From RACS-047 sp031553855 (GTDB lineage: Bacteria; Bacillota; Clostridia; Christensenellales; Pumilibacteraceae), in assembly GCA_031553855.1 (NCBI GenBank), contig JAVBKW010000031.1, positions 13,272 through 77,271 of the forward strand: a stretch of DNA of 64,000 nt, written 5' to 3'. Numbering within the stretch: position 1 is the first letter of the stretch; every line of letters begins with the position of its first letter. The notes beneath the pieces are model-generated. The model had not been told where the DNA came from, made no database searches, and saw only the letters and a list, made by a program, of their open reading frames with translations. A program made the position numbers and the translations under genes. Of this stretch, positions 1 to 8,021 are shown in pieces.

Positions 1-918
1 ACAAGACCGTTGACTTCCTCTGTCTTTACCGAGGTCAGTAAGTCTCTTATCACAAAAACTCCTTATGAAACAGATAACGATTTTAACGTGCTTTCCGTCA
101 GCCTCGGCCAACCCGCATTTTACGATATAGAGGTCATGCTGGAATGGGGAGGACATCCGCATGATCTTGGCGTAAAATTTGAAAGAGGCAGCAACTTTGC
201 CGAAGACTATTTTCGCTCTGAGGCTCACCTGCTTTTACTTACTGACGGAGATTTGGAAAAAACAGAAGGGCATATGTATAACGACAGAAACGGCAGTTAT
301 TTTAATTTCCCGAATTATGCAGAATCTGAGTATAAAGCGACTTTGGGATATGTGTTCGAGATAACAACAACGTCCGACGTGCAGTTAGAAGTGTCTTGTG
401 AGGGGCTGGACATTGTCCGGACTGATATGCGCAGCTATGATATTGGCGAAATAATGTGGGTTTACAAGGCAACGCCGAGTACTACAGGCAACGGCTTTAT
501 TCCAACATCTTCAATAGTTACGGTCAACAAAACCTCATCCGTACGCACTACGACCGTCAAGCTTGGCTCGGACAAATTCTACGTGCAATCCAACGGAAAC
601 GAGATTTTAAGCAGCCGCACTATTGAAAACCTGACGTATGCGATAATCGACAAAACCGCCCCCTGCACTCTCCCGCTCAGTTTTACTGCTTTTCCCGGCA
701 ATGGCGTAACTTTGCCGGCAAACAAAATACTTATTCTCAAAGTGACCAGCCACGTACAAGGCCTCGCTTATCTTTCAGGGCTGAATACTTACAACTTCGA
801 CAAAAGAAAAATAGAAAATGTCACCGACGGCGATAATACGGCATATCTTACCATTTCTGATGCAAGACATGTCACCGATACCATAAACTTCTATATTGTC
901 ACATCCTCGCAAAGCTAA
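1..918 (+). CDS. Hypothetical protein, 5' end outside the window
   Basis: The frame is open from the first base to a TAA at 916-918, so the gene probably begins upstream; a TTG at position 10 is a possible but unsupported start. About 305 residues are visible. They are rich in Thr, Ser and aromatic residues and look like beta-strand segments. I see no signal peptide, transmembrane segment or recognisable catalytic motif in the visible part. The C-terminal half reads like an Ig-like or jelly-roll beta domain, which would suit a secreted or surface protein, but that is only an impression. The copy of a dispersed 20-mer and a strong hairpin terminator follow directly, so this gene is not co-transcribed with dnaN. 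Function unknown. Confidence 0.6.
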   Translation, partial: TRPLTSSVFTEVSKSLITKTPYETDNDFNVLSVSLGQPAFYDIEVMLEWGGHPHDLGVKFERGSNFAEDYFRSEAHLLLLTDGDLEKTEGHMYNDRNGSYFNFPNYAESEYKATLGYVFEITTTSDVQLEVSCEGLDIVRTDMRSYDIGEIMWVYKATPSTTGNGFIPTSSIVTVNKTSSVRTTTVKLGSDKFYVQSNGNEILSSRTIENLTYAIIDKTAPCTLPLSFTAFPGNGVTLPANKILILKVTSHVQGLAYLSGLNTYNFDKRKIENVTDGDNTAYLTISDARHVTDTINFYIVTSSQS

Positions 919-928
919 ATATAGTAAA

Positions 929-948
929 TTAAGGAAACGCTGAATAAA
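929..948 (+). repeat. Dispersed 20-mer, copy 1
   Basis: TTAAGGAAACGCTGAATAAA occurs here, at 51311-51330, and in reverse orientation at 44030-44049, identical in all 20 bases. All three copies are intergenic. This one sits 10 bases after the stop codon of the first gene. Confidence 0.8.
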
Positions 949-985
949 TATTTTGAAAGCTGATTTACTATAACCCCTATTACAA

Positions 986-1030
986 GGGGCTGCCTCACGA
1001 GAAAAAAACTCGTGAGACAGCCCCTTTTTT
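986..1030 (+). terminator. Hairpin terminator, GGGGCTGYCTCACGAG family copy A
   Basis: Arms at 986-1001 and 1009-1024 form a 16-bp stem with one mismatch at the eighth base, around a loop of seven A, followed by six T. The same hairpin recurs at 38954-38991 and 47358-47395. It should terminate transcription of the upstream gene before dnaN. Confidence 0.85.
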
Positions 1031-1117
1031 CTTGTTTTTTGTGTTAGTAGGCGATGCTCCGAAACTTAAAGAGTAACTGACACGGTCATTCAAGTTTTTT
1101 AAAAGCACGCAATTTAC

Positions 1118-1146
1118 TTGACTTTTCCTTTCCCGTTTAATATACT
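1118..1146 (+). promoter_or_regulatory. Probable dnaN promoter
   Basis: A TTGACT -35 box (1118-1123) and TATACT -10 box (1141-1146) are separated by 17 bases. This would give a leader of about 100 nt before dnaN. It is the best sigma-A type match in the gap between the terminator at 1030 and the gene. Confidence 0.65.
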
Positions 1147-1251
1147 ATTGAAAGTTAATATGACCGATTAAGATGAACTTTGCCACTATTTTCTTTTCCT
1201 TAAATATTATATGACAAAGTTTAAAAAATTCAAAAGACGGGAGGCGAGCAA

Positions 1252-2355
1252 ATGAAACTTATCTGCAACGGAAACGATTTATCCGATGCCGTCGGCAAGG
1301 TTTTTAAAGCTGCCAGCACGCGCACCACTAATCCGGTCTTAGAGGGCATTAAGCTTGTCGCGCTGAACGGCTCGCTCACGCTTACAGCGACCGACCTTGA
1401 GCTTGCCATCGAAAAAACTATTGTAGCTCAGGTAAAGATCGAAGGCGAAACCGTAGTTCCCGGGCGGTTTTTTGCGGAATTTGTTAAAAAACTTACGCAC
1501 GAGCAAATCGAGCTGACGCTTGATACGGCAAACCGCCTCAAAATAAAATACACCGATTCAGAGGGCATTTTGCAATGCCTTAACGCAAACGAGTTCCCCC
1601 CTGTAAAAGAACTCAGCGACGCTCAAAAATTCGCCATTTCAAAAAAAGAGTTCAAAGACCTTGTAAATAAAGTTTCTTTTTCCGTCAGCCTCGACGATGC
1701 CCGCCCCATGCTTAAAGGCGTGCTGCTCGAAATAAGTGACGTAAGCCTCACAGGCGTTGCGCTCGACGGTTACCGCCTCGCCAAAAGCGTCAAGCCTATC
1801 GAAAGGACGACCGCTATGATGAGCGCAGTAGTTCCGGCAAGATGCCTCAACGAGATCGCTAAACTTATCGACGACTCTTCCGATACGGTCGAAATATGCA
1901 TCCAAAAGAACTACCTGATGGTAAATCTTGAACACACTAAAGTCACCACCCGCCTTTTAGACGGAGACTTTATAAACTATAAGCAGATCATTCCCTCAAA
2001 CTTTGAAACCATCGTAACTATCCCCAAGGAACACTTTGAGTCGGGGCTTGAGAGAGCGATATTGCTCGCTAAGTCCGATAAAAACAACCTTGTCCGTTTC
2101 GACATCAAAGAGAACGTAATGCAGCTATCCTCCAATTCCGACATCGGCAACATCACCGAAAAGATCCCCGTGCGCTTAAACGGCTTAGATATCTCAATAG
2201 CCTTCAACGCCCGCTACTTCACCGAACTTCTGCGCTATGTTGAATGCGACAACGTCATAATCAAAATGACCAACTCCGTCAGCCCCTGCGTAGTAACCCC
2301 CGCCGGCTCCGTAGACGACTTTATGTACCTTATCCTCCCCGTGAGAATGGTATAA
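1252..2355 (+). CDS. dnaN: DNA polymerase III subunit beta (sliding clamp)
   Basis: The 367-residue product has the length and three-domain layout of bacterial beta clamps, with the typical N-terminal MKLIC start and the C-terminal LILPVRM signature that forms the clamp edge where partners bind. It encircles DNA as a homodimer and tethers polymerase III and repair enzymes. A GGGAGG ribosome site lies 7 bases before the ATG. dnaA is not next to it: the gene stands alone between terminators, with its own promoter at 1118-1146. Transcription is opposite to most of the window. Whether this is the only dnaN of the genome cannot be told from here. The last codons and stop are duplicated twice downstream in a 110-bp tandem array. 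Confidence 0.95.
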   Translation: MKLICNGNDLSDAVGKVFKAASTRTTNPVLEGIKLVALNGSLTLTATDLELAIEKTIVAQVKIEGETVVPGRFFAEFVKKLTHEQIELTLDTANRLKIKYTDSEGILQCLNANEFPPVKELSDAQKFAISKKEFKDLVNKVSFSVSLDDARPMLKGVLLEISDVSLTGVALDGYRLAKSVKPIERTTAMMSAVVPARCLNEIAKLIDDSSDTVEICIQKNYLMVNLEHTKVTTRLLDGDFINYKQIIPSNFETIVTIPKEHFESGLERAILLAKSDKNNLVRFDIKENVMQLSSNSDIGNITEKIPVRLNGLDISIAFNARYFTELLRYVECDNVIIKMTNSVSPCVVTPAGSVDDFMYLILPVRMV

Positions 2356-2590
2356 CCACAAACAAGCCGGGCAATTTATGCTGCGTTCCCCGCGTATCGT
2401 CGTTATCCGCCCTGCGCAAAATTGCGTCACCAAAAATTGCCTTACTCCCCGTGAGAATGGCATAACCCAAAACAAGCGGGGCAATATCCCCGCATTACCC
2501 GCCTATCTTTATTACCCGCCCTGCGCAAAATTGCGTCACCAAAAATTGCCTTACTCCCCGTGAGAATGGCATAACCCAAAACACGCCGGG
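2341..2590 (+). repeat. 110-bp tandem repeat starting in the dnaN 3' end
   Basis: The string GTGAGAATGG starts at 2341 (inside dnaN), 2451 and 2560, giving periods of 110 and 109 bp and about 2.2 copies. Each unit holds the last dnaN codons and stop followed by a spacer with TGCGCAAAATTGCG and CACCAAAAATTGCCTTACT. Units 2 and 3 are nearly identical; unit 1 is more diverged in the part after the stop codon. No hairpin followed by T residues is obvious. Confidence 0.9.
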
Positions 2591-2684
2591 TGCAAAAATC
2601 CTCTTTCCTTTAATAAAATCACTTTTACACTCATCAACACCTTCATACCAAAAACCCTACAGCAAGGCTGTTTTCAGCCTTTAT

Positions 2685-2760
2685 GCTTCTGTGGCTCAGC
2701 TGGTAGAGCGAGGCATTCGTAATGCCTAGGTCCGCGGTTCGAATCCGCGCAGAAGCTCCA
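2685..2760 (+). tRNA. tRNA-Thr (anticodon CGT)
   Basis: A 76-nt cloverleaf with CCA encoded. The acceptor stem pairs GCTTCTG with CAGAAGC; the anticodon stem AGGCA/TGCCT encloses loop TTCGTAA with anticodon CGT; the T arm is CGCGG-TTCGAAT-CCGCG. It reads ACG codons. A terminator follows directly. Confidence 0.95.
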
Positions 2761-2802
2761 AAAAACGGCACTATTTTTGTAAAATAGTGCCGTTTTTTTC
2801 AT
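2761..2802 (+). terminator. tRNA-Thr terminator
   Basis: AAAACGGCACTATTTT pairs with AAAATAGTGCCGTTTT around a short loop and is followed by a T run. It is a typical intrinsic terminator placed right after the tRNA. Confidence 0.85.
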
Positions 2803-3338
2803 TTTAACAGTTTTTTTGACAAGAGTTTTTTGACGAGAGTTTTACAACAAAGTTCTTGTAAAACTTTTTGTAAAAATATTATCAAAAGTTACATAAGCTG
2901 CAAATGTTAAGCTATCAATACATTTTAGGCAAGCTGCATATCAATTTTTCATCTTTTTCTGATAATAGTCAAGAAAAAACAACTATTTCAGGAATTGGAA
3001 ATACTTTTGAATATTCTAGCAATATAATAACCAATAACTACTCTTAAGAGTTAAAATTTTTCAATAGCTAATTAATACAAATTTGCGAAGATTTTTGAAG
3101 ATTTGCGATAATTTGATAAAATTTTTATTATCTTGTGGATTTCTGTGGTAGAGATTACTATAGGTAATGCTTTTATTATTTATCCACCTATTGCTCAGAT
3201 ACTTAAAGCAAATTACATTGAGGAAAAAATGAATCTTTAATATCATTTTTAGACTTCTAATTCTAATAAAATATAAATTTTTGTAAAACTTTCTGTAAAA
3301 CATTTTATACTAAAAGTCCAATGCATATATATTTCCAC
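2803..3338. other. AT-rich gap without a recognisable gene
   Basis: About 535 bases of very AT-rich sequence. One 80-codon minus-strand frame (3061-3303) has no ribosome site and low-complexity content, so it is not called. Two related direct repeats occur: GTAAAACTTTTTGTAAAA near 2859, followed by TATCAAAAGTTACA, and GTAAAACTTTCTGTAAAA near 3283. One TTATCCACC (3179-3187) resembles a DnaA box, but it is single. Confidence 0.6.
3289..3308 (+). repeat. 20-bp direct repeat, left copy (possible island boundary)
   Basis: CTTTCTGTAAAACATTTTAT is identical to 38691-38710 in the same orientation. The two copies flank the whole carbohydrate region: this one is 30 bases beyond the uxaA stop, the other 63 bases beyond the stop of the mannan regulator. 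Similarity continues with AAAAGT after a small indel. A looser third copy lies near 2859. Confidence 0.7.
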
Positions 3339-4739
3339 TTACAGCGTAACGCCGTTTTTCCAGATAGCTATCTCGCGGAACCCGTTTTGTTCGGACTTTG
3401 TGGGCGTTCCTTCGGCGGAATTTAAGATTAGGAAGAAAAGCGAGTCGGAGATTTTATCCGGCTCTGCGTTTTCACTAAGCAATCGGCCGGCATCGAAATC
3501 GATCCAGTTTTTCTTTTTTTCGCTCAAAAGCGTATTTGTTGAAATTTTGATCACCGGGACTGCGCCGCCCAAAGGCGTGCCGCGTCCGGTTGTAAATAAA
3601 ATGATTTGCGCTCCGGCAGCGGCAAGAGCCGTGCAGGCGACTATATCGTTGCCAGGACCGTTTAAGACGGTTAATCCTTGTTCTTTAACTAATTCCCCAT
3701 AGTCTATAACATCGACGACAGCAGTCGTTCCGCCCTTTTGAACACAACCCAGAGACTTATCGGCAAGAGTAGATATTCCGCCCGCCTTGTTTCCCGGCGA
3801 GGGGTTTTCGTCGATCGGTTCGCCGTGAGCTTTGTAATAATCCTTGAAATCATCTATAGTTTTTACAAGTTTGCCATAGATTGCCTTATCTTTGCAGCGG
3901 GATAATAAAACATCCTCCGCGCCGAACATTTCGGGAATCTCGGTGAGCACCGCGCTCCCTCCGCAAGCTATGATACGGTCACTCATTTGTCCGACAAGCG
4001 GGTTCGCCGTTATGCCGGATAAACCGTCCGAACCTCCGCATTTCAAACCGATTATCAGCGATGAAAGGCGGCAAGGAGTGCGAACGTCTTTTGAGGCTAT
4101 ATCTTTAAGTTCGTTAATCAGTTTCAATCCCGCCGCTATTTCATCAGTCTCGTTTTGTACGGTCATAAACTTAATGCGGCAGGCATCGTAATTATATTCT
4201 GAAAGCATTTTTTTAAAGCTTTCGAGAGTGTTGTTTTCACAACCGAGGGAAACTACAAGAACGCCTCCTGCGTTGGGATGCAGCACAAGTCCTCTAAGTA
4301 TCTGCCTTGTTTTTTCGTGGTCGTCGCCAAGCTGCGAACAGCCGTAAGGATGCGTCAAAGCGAGCGCCCCGGTTTCCTTCGCCAGTTTTTCGCAAATGCC
4401 GTTTACACAGCCGACCAGCGGAACGACAAAAATATCGTTACGGATTCCCACTGTACCGAATTTTCGGCGGTACCCTAAAAACGTCCCCTCTTTTTTTGCG
4501 GCATCGGAAAGAAACGGACGGTAGCCGGCATAACCCTTTTTATCATTTAGCTGCGAGCGAATATTGTCCGTATGCGCGCGGTCACCCTTCAAAACATCTT
4601 CTGCCGCAACGCCAATCGGAAAGCCGTACTTTATGATTTCGGTTCCTTTTTTTATATCACAGACAGCGTATTTCATGCCGTCTGAAACCTTTATCGCAAC
4701 GTTATCCTTTTCGTGGATTTTGTAAAACCGGTCATACAT
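3339..4739 (-). CDS. uxaA: Altronate dehydratase
   Basis: The enzyme converts D-altronate to 2-keto-3-deoxygluconate (KDG), the third step of galacturonate breakdown, in the cytoplasm. The 466-residue product has the two-part UxaA structure: an N-terminal SAF-like domain (about residues 1-90) and the large catalytic domain, with conserved HPYGCSQLGDD, SLGCENN, GLKCGGSDGLSG and FTTGRGTPLG segments whose Cys residues are expected to hold the metal or cluster. Its start overlaps the end of uxaB by 8 bases, indicating translational coupling. It is the last gene of the eda-kdgK-uxaB-uxaA operon. No terminator is visible downstream. Confidence 0.93.
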   Translation of the reverse strand: MYDRFYKIHEKDNVAIKVSDGMKYAVCDIKKGTEIIKYGFPIGVAAEDVLKGDRAHTDNIRSQLNDKKGYAGYRPFLSDAAKKEGTFLGYRRKFGTVGIRNDIFVVPLVGCVNGICEKLAKETGALALTHPYGCSQLGDDHEKTRQILRGLVLHPNAGGVLVVSLGCENNTLESFKKMLSEYNYDACRIKFMTVQNETDEIAAGLKLINELKDIASKDVRTPCRLSSLIIGLKCGGSDGLSGITANPLVGQMSDRIIACGGSAVLTEIPEMFGAEDVLLSRCKDKAIYGKLVKTIDDFKDYYKAHGEPIDENPSPGNKAGGISTLADKSLGCVQKGGTTAVVDVIDYGELVKEQGLTVLNGPGNDIVACTALAAAGAQIILFTTGRGTPLGGAVPVIKISTNTLLSEKKKNWIDFDAGRLLSENAEPDKISDSLFFLILNSAEGTPTKSEQNGFREIAIWKNGVTL

Positions 4740-6129
4740 GGATAAGTTCCTTTACCGCGTCTTTAACGCCTTGTTTTTTGATATTGTCATAGCTTTTCTC
4801 AACGGCCTCGCAAAGTCCGTCAACGGCAGTTAAATCCTCGTCCCAAAGAACCTTACTTTTCATAAAAGTTTTTACATCTTCTATTTTTGCGACTTCGTCT
4901 AAATAGGCTTTTTCATCCTGCACAGCACCACCGGCGGTTTTGTAAAACTCAAAGCAAGCGGCAAGCGAAAAACTTAAAACCCCGGGAGCTTTTTTAAACT
5001 TTTGGGCATAATCTTTTATACTGGGTAAAACTCTCGTCTTAAATTTAGAAATCGAATTAAGCGCAATAGACAACAGCTTATGATTCAAAAACGGATTGAA
5101 AAAGCGCCCGATAACATCCTCGGCGTATTTTTTTAACGACTCGCCGGAAAATGAGGGAACGATTTCCTCGAACAGCCCTTTACGGATATAAGCGTTAAAT
5201 GTTTTGTCTTTAACAAGCTGCTCTACTGTTTCCAATCCGCATAAATGCCCCGCAAGCACGCTCATAGTATGCGCGCCGTTCAATATCCGCACCTTTCTTG
5301 TGCGGTACGGCTGAAAATCGGACGTAACGATAATATCAAGACCACATTTTTCAAACGGTATCTGCTTGACTCGCGCATCGTTTGTTTGGACGACCCAAAG
5401 AAAAAACGGTTCGCAAACGTCTAAAAGATTATCCACATATCCGAGTTTTTGGCAGATTTCGTCCGCTTCGGCCTTGGGATACCCCGAAACTATGCGGTCA
5501 ACTAAAGTATCGGCAAACACGATATTTTTTTCAAACCACTCAATAAAACCGCTCTTTAAATTCCATTTTTTTGCGTACCGCAGAACACATCCTTTCAGCT
5601 TTTCGCCGTTATTTTCAATCAGTTCGCAAGGCAGAACGATAAGCCCTTTGTCAGGCGCGCCTTTAAAATAATCATAGCGTTTAAGCAGGAAATCCGCCAG
5701 TTTAGCCGGAAAATTACGGTAGCTTTGCTGTCCCTCTTCTTCCTTTTCATCATAGCATATACCAAATTCGGTAGTATTTGAAACGATAAGCTTCAATTCG
5801 GGATTTTCAGCGAGCTTTAAGTATTCATCATAATTTTTGTATGGATCAATACAACGGCTGACGCTGTCTATAAGCTTAAAATTTTCAACCGCTTTCCCGT
5901 TCACCGCGCCGCGCTCTATTACCGTATATAATCCGTTTTGAGCGTTTATCATACCGGACATTCCGTTTTCCACGCCTTGCAGCAAGACGATACTGCCGTT
6001 GAATCCGACGTTATCGTTCAGATTTTGTACAACTACCGCCGTAAAGGCGCGCAAAAAGTTCCCTTCGCCGAAGCATAGAACCTTTTCGGGACGAATCGGC
6101 TTTTTCACTACTTCTACAATATTTTTCAC
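4732..6129 (-). CDS. uxaB: Tagaturonate reductase (altronate oxidoreductase)
   Basis: It reduces D-tagaturonate to D-altronate with NADH in the cytoplasm. The 465-residue length fits the mannitol dehydrogenase / UxaB long-chain family. The N-terminal GEGNFLRAF segment (about residues 21-29) is the family's nucleotide-binding motif, and SNTTEFG (about 118-124) and the LNGAHT segment in the C-terminal domain are also typical. I prefer UxaB over the related fructuronate reductase UxuB because it sits with uxaA and uxaC and there is no mannonate dehydratase gene here. It overlaps uxaA by 8 bases and kdgK by one base. Confidence 0.92.
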   Translation of the reverse strand: MKNIVEVVKKPIRPEKVLCFGEGNFLRAFTAVVVQNLNDNVGFNGSIVLLQGVENGMSGMINAQNGLYTVIERGAVNGKAVENFKLIDSVSRCIDPYKNYDEYLKLAENPELKLIVSNTTEFGICYDEKEEEGQQSYRNFPAKLADFLLKRYDYFKGAPDKGLIVLPCELIENNGEKLKGCVLRYAKKWNLKSGFIEWFEKNIVFADTLVDRIVSGYPKAEADEICQKLGYVDNLLDVCEPFFLWVVQTNDARVKQIPFEKCGLDIIVTSDFQPYRTRKVRILNGAHTMSVLAGHLCGLETVEQLVKDKTFNAYIRKGLFEEIVPSFSGESLKKYAEDVIGRFFNPFLNHKLLSIALNSISKFKTRVLPSIKDYAQKFKKAPGVLSFSLAACFEFYKTAGGAVQDEKAYLDEVAKIEDVKTFMKSKVLWDEDLTAVDGLCEAVEKSYDNIKKQGVKDAVKELIHV

Positions 6130-7151
6130 TATCTTTGCACCCTTCCCGAACCGTCGCCTTGCGCGAGTTTAGATACTTCGTCAACGGAAACCTGATTAAA
6201 ATCACCCTCGATCGTGTGCTTGAGCGCGCTTGCCGCCACCGCGAATTCTATAGCTTTTCGCGGCTCGTAAATATTTAATAAGGAATAGATAAGCCCCGCG
6301 CCGAATGAATCGCCGCCGCCTACCCTGTCTACTATATGCACCGCATATTTCTTTGAGAAATAATATTCACTACCGTCATACAGCATTGCAGACCAGTTAT
6401 TGTCGTTGGCGGAAATACTTTCGCGCAGAGTAATAGCTGTATACTTAAAACCGAATGTGTCTTTTAATTGTTTCGCGACTGATTTATATGACTCGTGCGA
6501 AATTTTTCCGGCCGTGATATCCGTGTTTTCAGCCTCGATCCCGAATACGTCTTTGGCGTCCTCCTCGTTGGCGATACAAACGTCAACGTATTTCATCAGC
6601 GCGCTCATTTTCTCCTTAGCCTTGTCCTTAGTCCATAAATTTTTACGGTAGTTAAGATCGCAGGAAACCGTTATCTTTTTCTTTTTGGCCTCTAAACATG
6701 CCTTTTCGCAGGCAAGATACGCATTGTCCGACAACGCAGGCATTATTCCCGTAAAATGGAACCATTGCGCGCCGTTAAAAATTTTATCCCAATCAAAATC
6801 GCTTTCCGAGCATTCGGCGATTGCCGCGCCTGCCCTGTCATATATGACCTTAGAGGGGCGCTGGCTTGCGCCTTTTTCGAGATAGTATATACCTACCCTT
6901 TTCCCGCCGCGCGTAATAAGGCTTGTGTCCACGCCGTATCTTCGAAGCGAATTTACAGCCGCCTGACCTATTTCGTGCGCGGGCAGCTTCGTGACGAAAG
7001 CCGCGTCAAGACCGAAATTCGCTAGGGAAACTGCTACGTTCGCCTCGCCGCCTCCGTAGGTCGCGCCGAACGTTTCTGCCTGTACAAAACGGTTATACCC
7101 CTCTGGGGCAAGCCGTAACATAATTTCGCCGAATGTAATAACTTTCTTCAT
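6129..7151 (-). CDS. kdgK: 2-keto-3-deoxygluconate kinase (PfkB family)
   Basis: It phosphorylates KDG to KDPG with ATP. The 340-residue protein has ribokinase-fold signatures: an N-terminal GEIMLRL strand, the GGGEANVAVSLANFG substrate-site segment (about residues 33-47) and the C-terminal DRVGGGDSFGAG motif, which carries the anion hole and catalytic Asp. Position between eda and uxaB supports KDG as substrate rather than fructose or ribose. It overlaps eda by 4 bases and uxaB by one base, so the four genes are translationally coupled. Confidence 0.92.
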   Translation of the reverse strand: MKKVITFGEIMLRLAPEGYNRFVQAETFGATYGGGEANVAVSLANFGLDAAFVTKLPAHEIGQAAVNSLRRYGVDTSLITRGGKRVGIYYLEKGASQRPSKVIYDRAGAAIAECSESDFDWDKIFNGAQWFHFTGIMPALSDNAYLACEKACLEAKKKKITVSCDLNYRKNLWTKDKAKEKMSALMKYVDVCIANEEDAKDVFGIEAENTDITAGKISHESYKSVAKQLKDTFGFKYTAITLRESISANDNNWSAMLYDGSEYYFSKKYAVHIVDRVGGGDSFGAGLIYSLLNIYEPRKAIEFAVAASALKHTIEGDFNQVSVDEVSKLAQGDGSGRVQR

Positions 7152-7759
7152 ACTTTTTCACACTCCTTAACAATTTTCATTGCCTCTGCGGTTACGGAGG
7201 CAATATCGCCTTTCATCATAAAGCTTCCGCCCACTGCATAAATTTTCGGATTTTTCAGGTATTCGGCTAAATTTGAATTATCCGCGCCGCCCGTCGGAAT
7301 AAACCTGACCTGCGGAAACGCCGCGCCGAGCGCGTTTATCGCGGACAGGCCTCCGTAGACCTGAGCGGGAAAAAATTTCAAAATATCGAGTCCGTATGAC
7401 AACGCTTCCATGATTTCTGTCGGCGTTACGCAGCCGGGAAAATATGGGATATTATGTTTATTGCAAACTTCCATAACCTCCTTAGAAAATCCAGGGCTGA
7501 CGATAAACTCCGCGCCCGCCTTCAAAGCCTCATCACATTGTGAACCGTTTATGACCGTTCCCGCCCCGATAAGCATTTGCGGAAACTCTTTTTTGGCGAG
7601 TATTATTGCGTCTTTTGCGCAAGCTGTTCGGAAAGTTATTTCCGCGACAGGAAGCCCGCCTTTTGTCAACGCCGTTATAGCCGGAACCGTTTCTTCAAGA
7701 TTTTTAAGTACTACAACAGGTATAACACGATACTTTTCAATAATTTCATTTGCTGTCAT
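7148..7759 (-). CDS. eda: KDPG/KHG aldolase
   Basis: It cleaves 2-keto-3-deoxy-6-phosphogluconate to pyruvate and glyceraldehyde 3-phosphate. With the start at 7759 the product has 203 residues, the usual length. The Schiff-base lysine is Lys128 in LKFFPAQ and the general acid-base is Glu40 in LPVAEITFRT. The frame stays open to 7819, but those 20 extra codons lie inside a dispersed repeat and encode the same KCPCKQAFLLL string seen in another copy of that repeat, so I reject the longer start. It is the first gene of the leftward operon; its promoter and the shared operator lie 190-250 bases upstream, beyond the repeat, which is therefore in the 5' untranslated leader. Confidence 0.93.
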   Translation of the reverse strand: MTANEIIEKYRVIPVVVLKNLEETVPAITALTKGGLPVAEITFRTACAKDAIILAKKEFPQMLIGAGTVINGSQCDEALKAGAEFIVSPGFSKEVMEVCNKHNIPYFPGCVTPTEIMEALSYGLDILKFFPAQVYGGLSAINALGAAFPQVRFIPTGGADNSNLAEYLKNPKIYAVGGSFMMKGDIASVTAEAMKIVKECEKV

Positions 7760-7768
7760 TTTTTTTGA

Positions 7769-7903
7769 TTCCAGAAGCAAAAATGCTTGCTTGCAAGGGC
7801 ATTTTTGCGCCACCGACAAAGGTGCATACCCCGCGCTTTAGCGCGGAAGGCGCGCCAAAGGCGCGAGGTGCAGAATTTATCCTGCGGTATGAATACCCTT
7901 TAT
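7769..7903 (-). repeat. Three-hairpin repeat element, copy 1
   Basis: ATACC (7826-7830) pairs with GGTAT (7886-7890) and encloses three hairpins: CCGCGC/GCGCGG, CGCGCC/GGCGCG and GCAGAA/CTGC. A conserved tail with GCAAAAATGC and its own inverted repeats lies to the left. Related copies are at 51709-51849, 53349-53497 and 61201-61333. This copy lies in the leader of the eda operon. Confidence 0.85.
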
Positions 7904-7912
7904 TATTTCCTC

Positions 7913-7941
7913 TTGCTTTATGTATTTTTTTATGTTAGAAT
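7913..7941 (+). promoter_or_regulatory. Promoter of the LacI-type regulator and uxaC
   Basis: TTGCTT (7913-7918), a 17-base spacer and TAGAAT (7936-7941). The predicted start of transcription falls at the left edge of the operator at 7947-7960, so binding there should block it. Confidence 0.7.
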
Positions 7942-7946
7942 AAAAA

Positions 7947-7960
7947 TGTAAGCGGTTACA
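7947..7960. promoter_or_regulatory. LacI-family operator shared by two divergent promoters
   Basis: TGTAAGCGGTTACA is a near-palindrome with the central CG typical of LacI/GalR operators, flanked by A5 and T5 runs that extend the symmetry. It lies just downstream of the -10 boxes of both the rightward (7936-7941) and leftward (7977-7982) promoters. The adjacent LacI-type protein is the likely ligand-controlled repressor. CcpA could also use such a site. Confidence 0.75.
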
Positions 7961-7976
7961 TTTTTGTATTAAATAT

Positions 7977-8005
7977 ATGTTATCACGCTCTTATTTATTT
8001 GTCAA
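7977..8005 (-). promoter_or_regulatory. Promoter of the eda-kdgK-uxaB-uxaA operon
   Basis: On the minus strand a perfect TTGACA (8000-8005) and TAACAT (7977-7982) are separated by 17 bases. The operator at 7947-7960 starts about ten bases into the transcript. Confidence 0.75.
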
Positions 8006-8021
8006 GAGGAAAATAAAAATT

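Noticed and set aside
1..918. Prophage tail or baseplate gene
   Set aside because: The beta-rich hypothetical protein has no phage neighbour or recognisable phage motif in the window.
2341..2590. CRISPR-like spaced repeats (also considered at 45377-45445 and 47112-47353)
   Set aside because: Units are directly tandem with two or three copies and no variable spacers; no cas genes.
3061..3303. 80-codon minus-strand frame in the AT-rich gap
   Set aside because: Low-complexity Asn/Ile/Lys-rich sequence without ribosome site or similarity that I recognise.
2803..3338. Possible replication origin: AT-rich gap near dnaN with a DnaA-box-like TTATCCACC
   Set aside because: Only one near-match box, no dnaA, and the strand of the ribosomal genes suggests a replication fork moving leftwards through the window, which does not fit an origin here.
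7760..7819. Longer N-terminus for the KDPG aldolase
   Set aside because: The extra codons are part of a dispersed repeat and encode the same peptide as another, non-coding copy.
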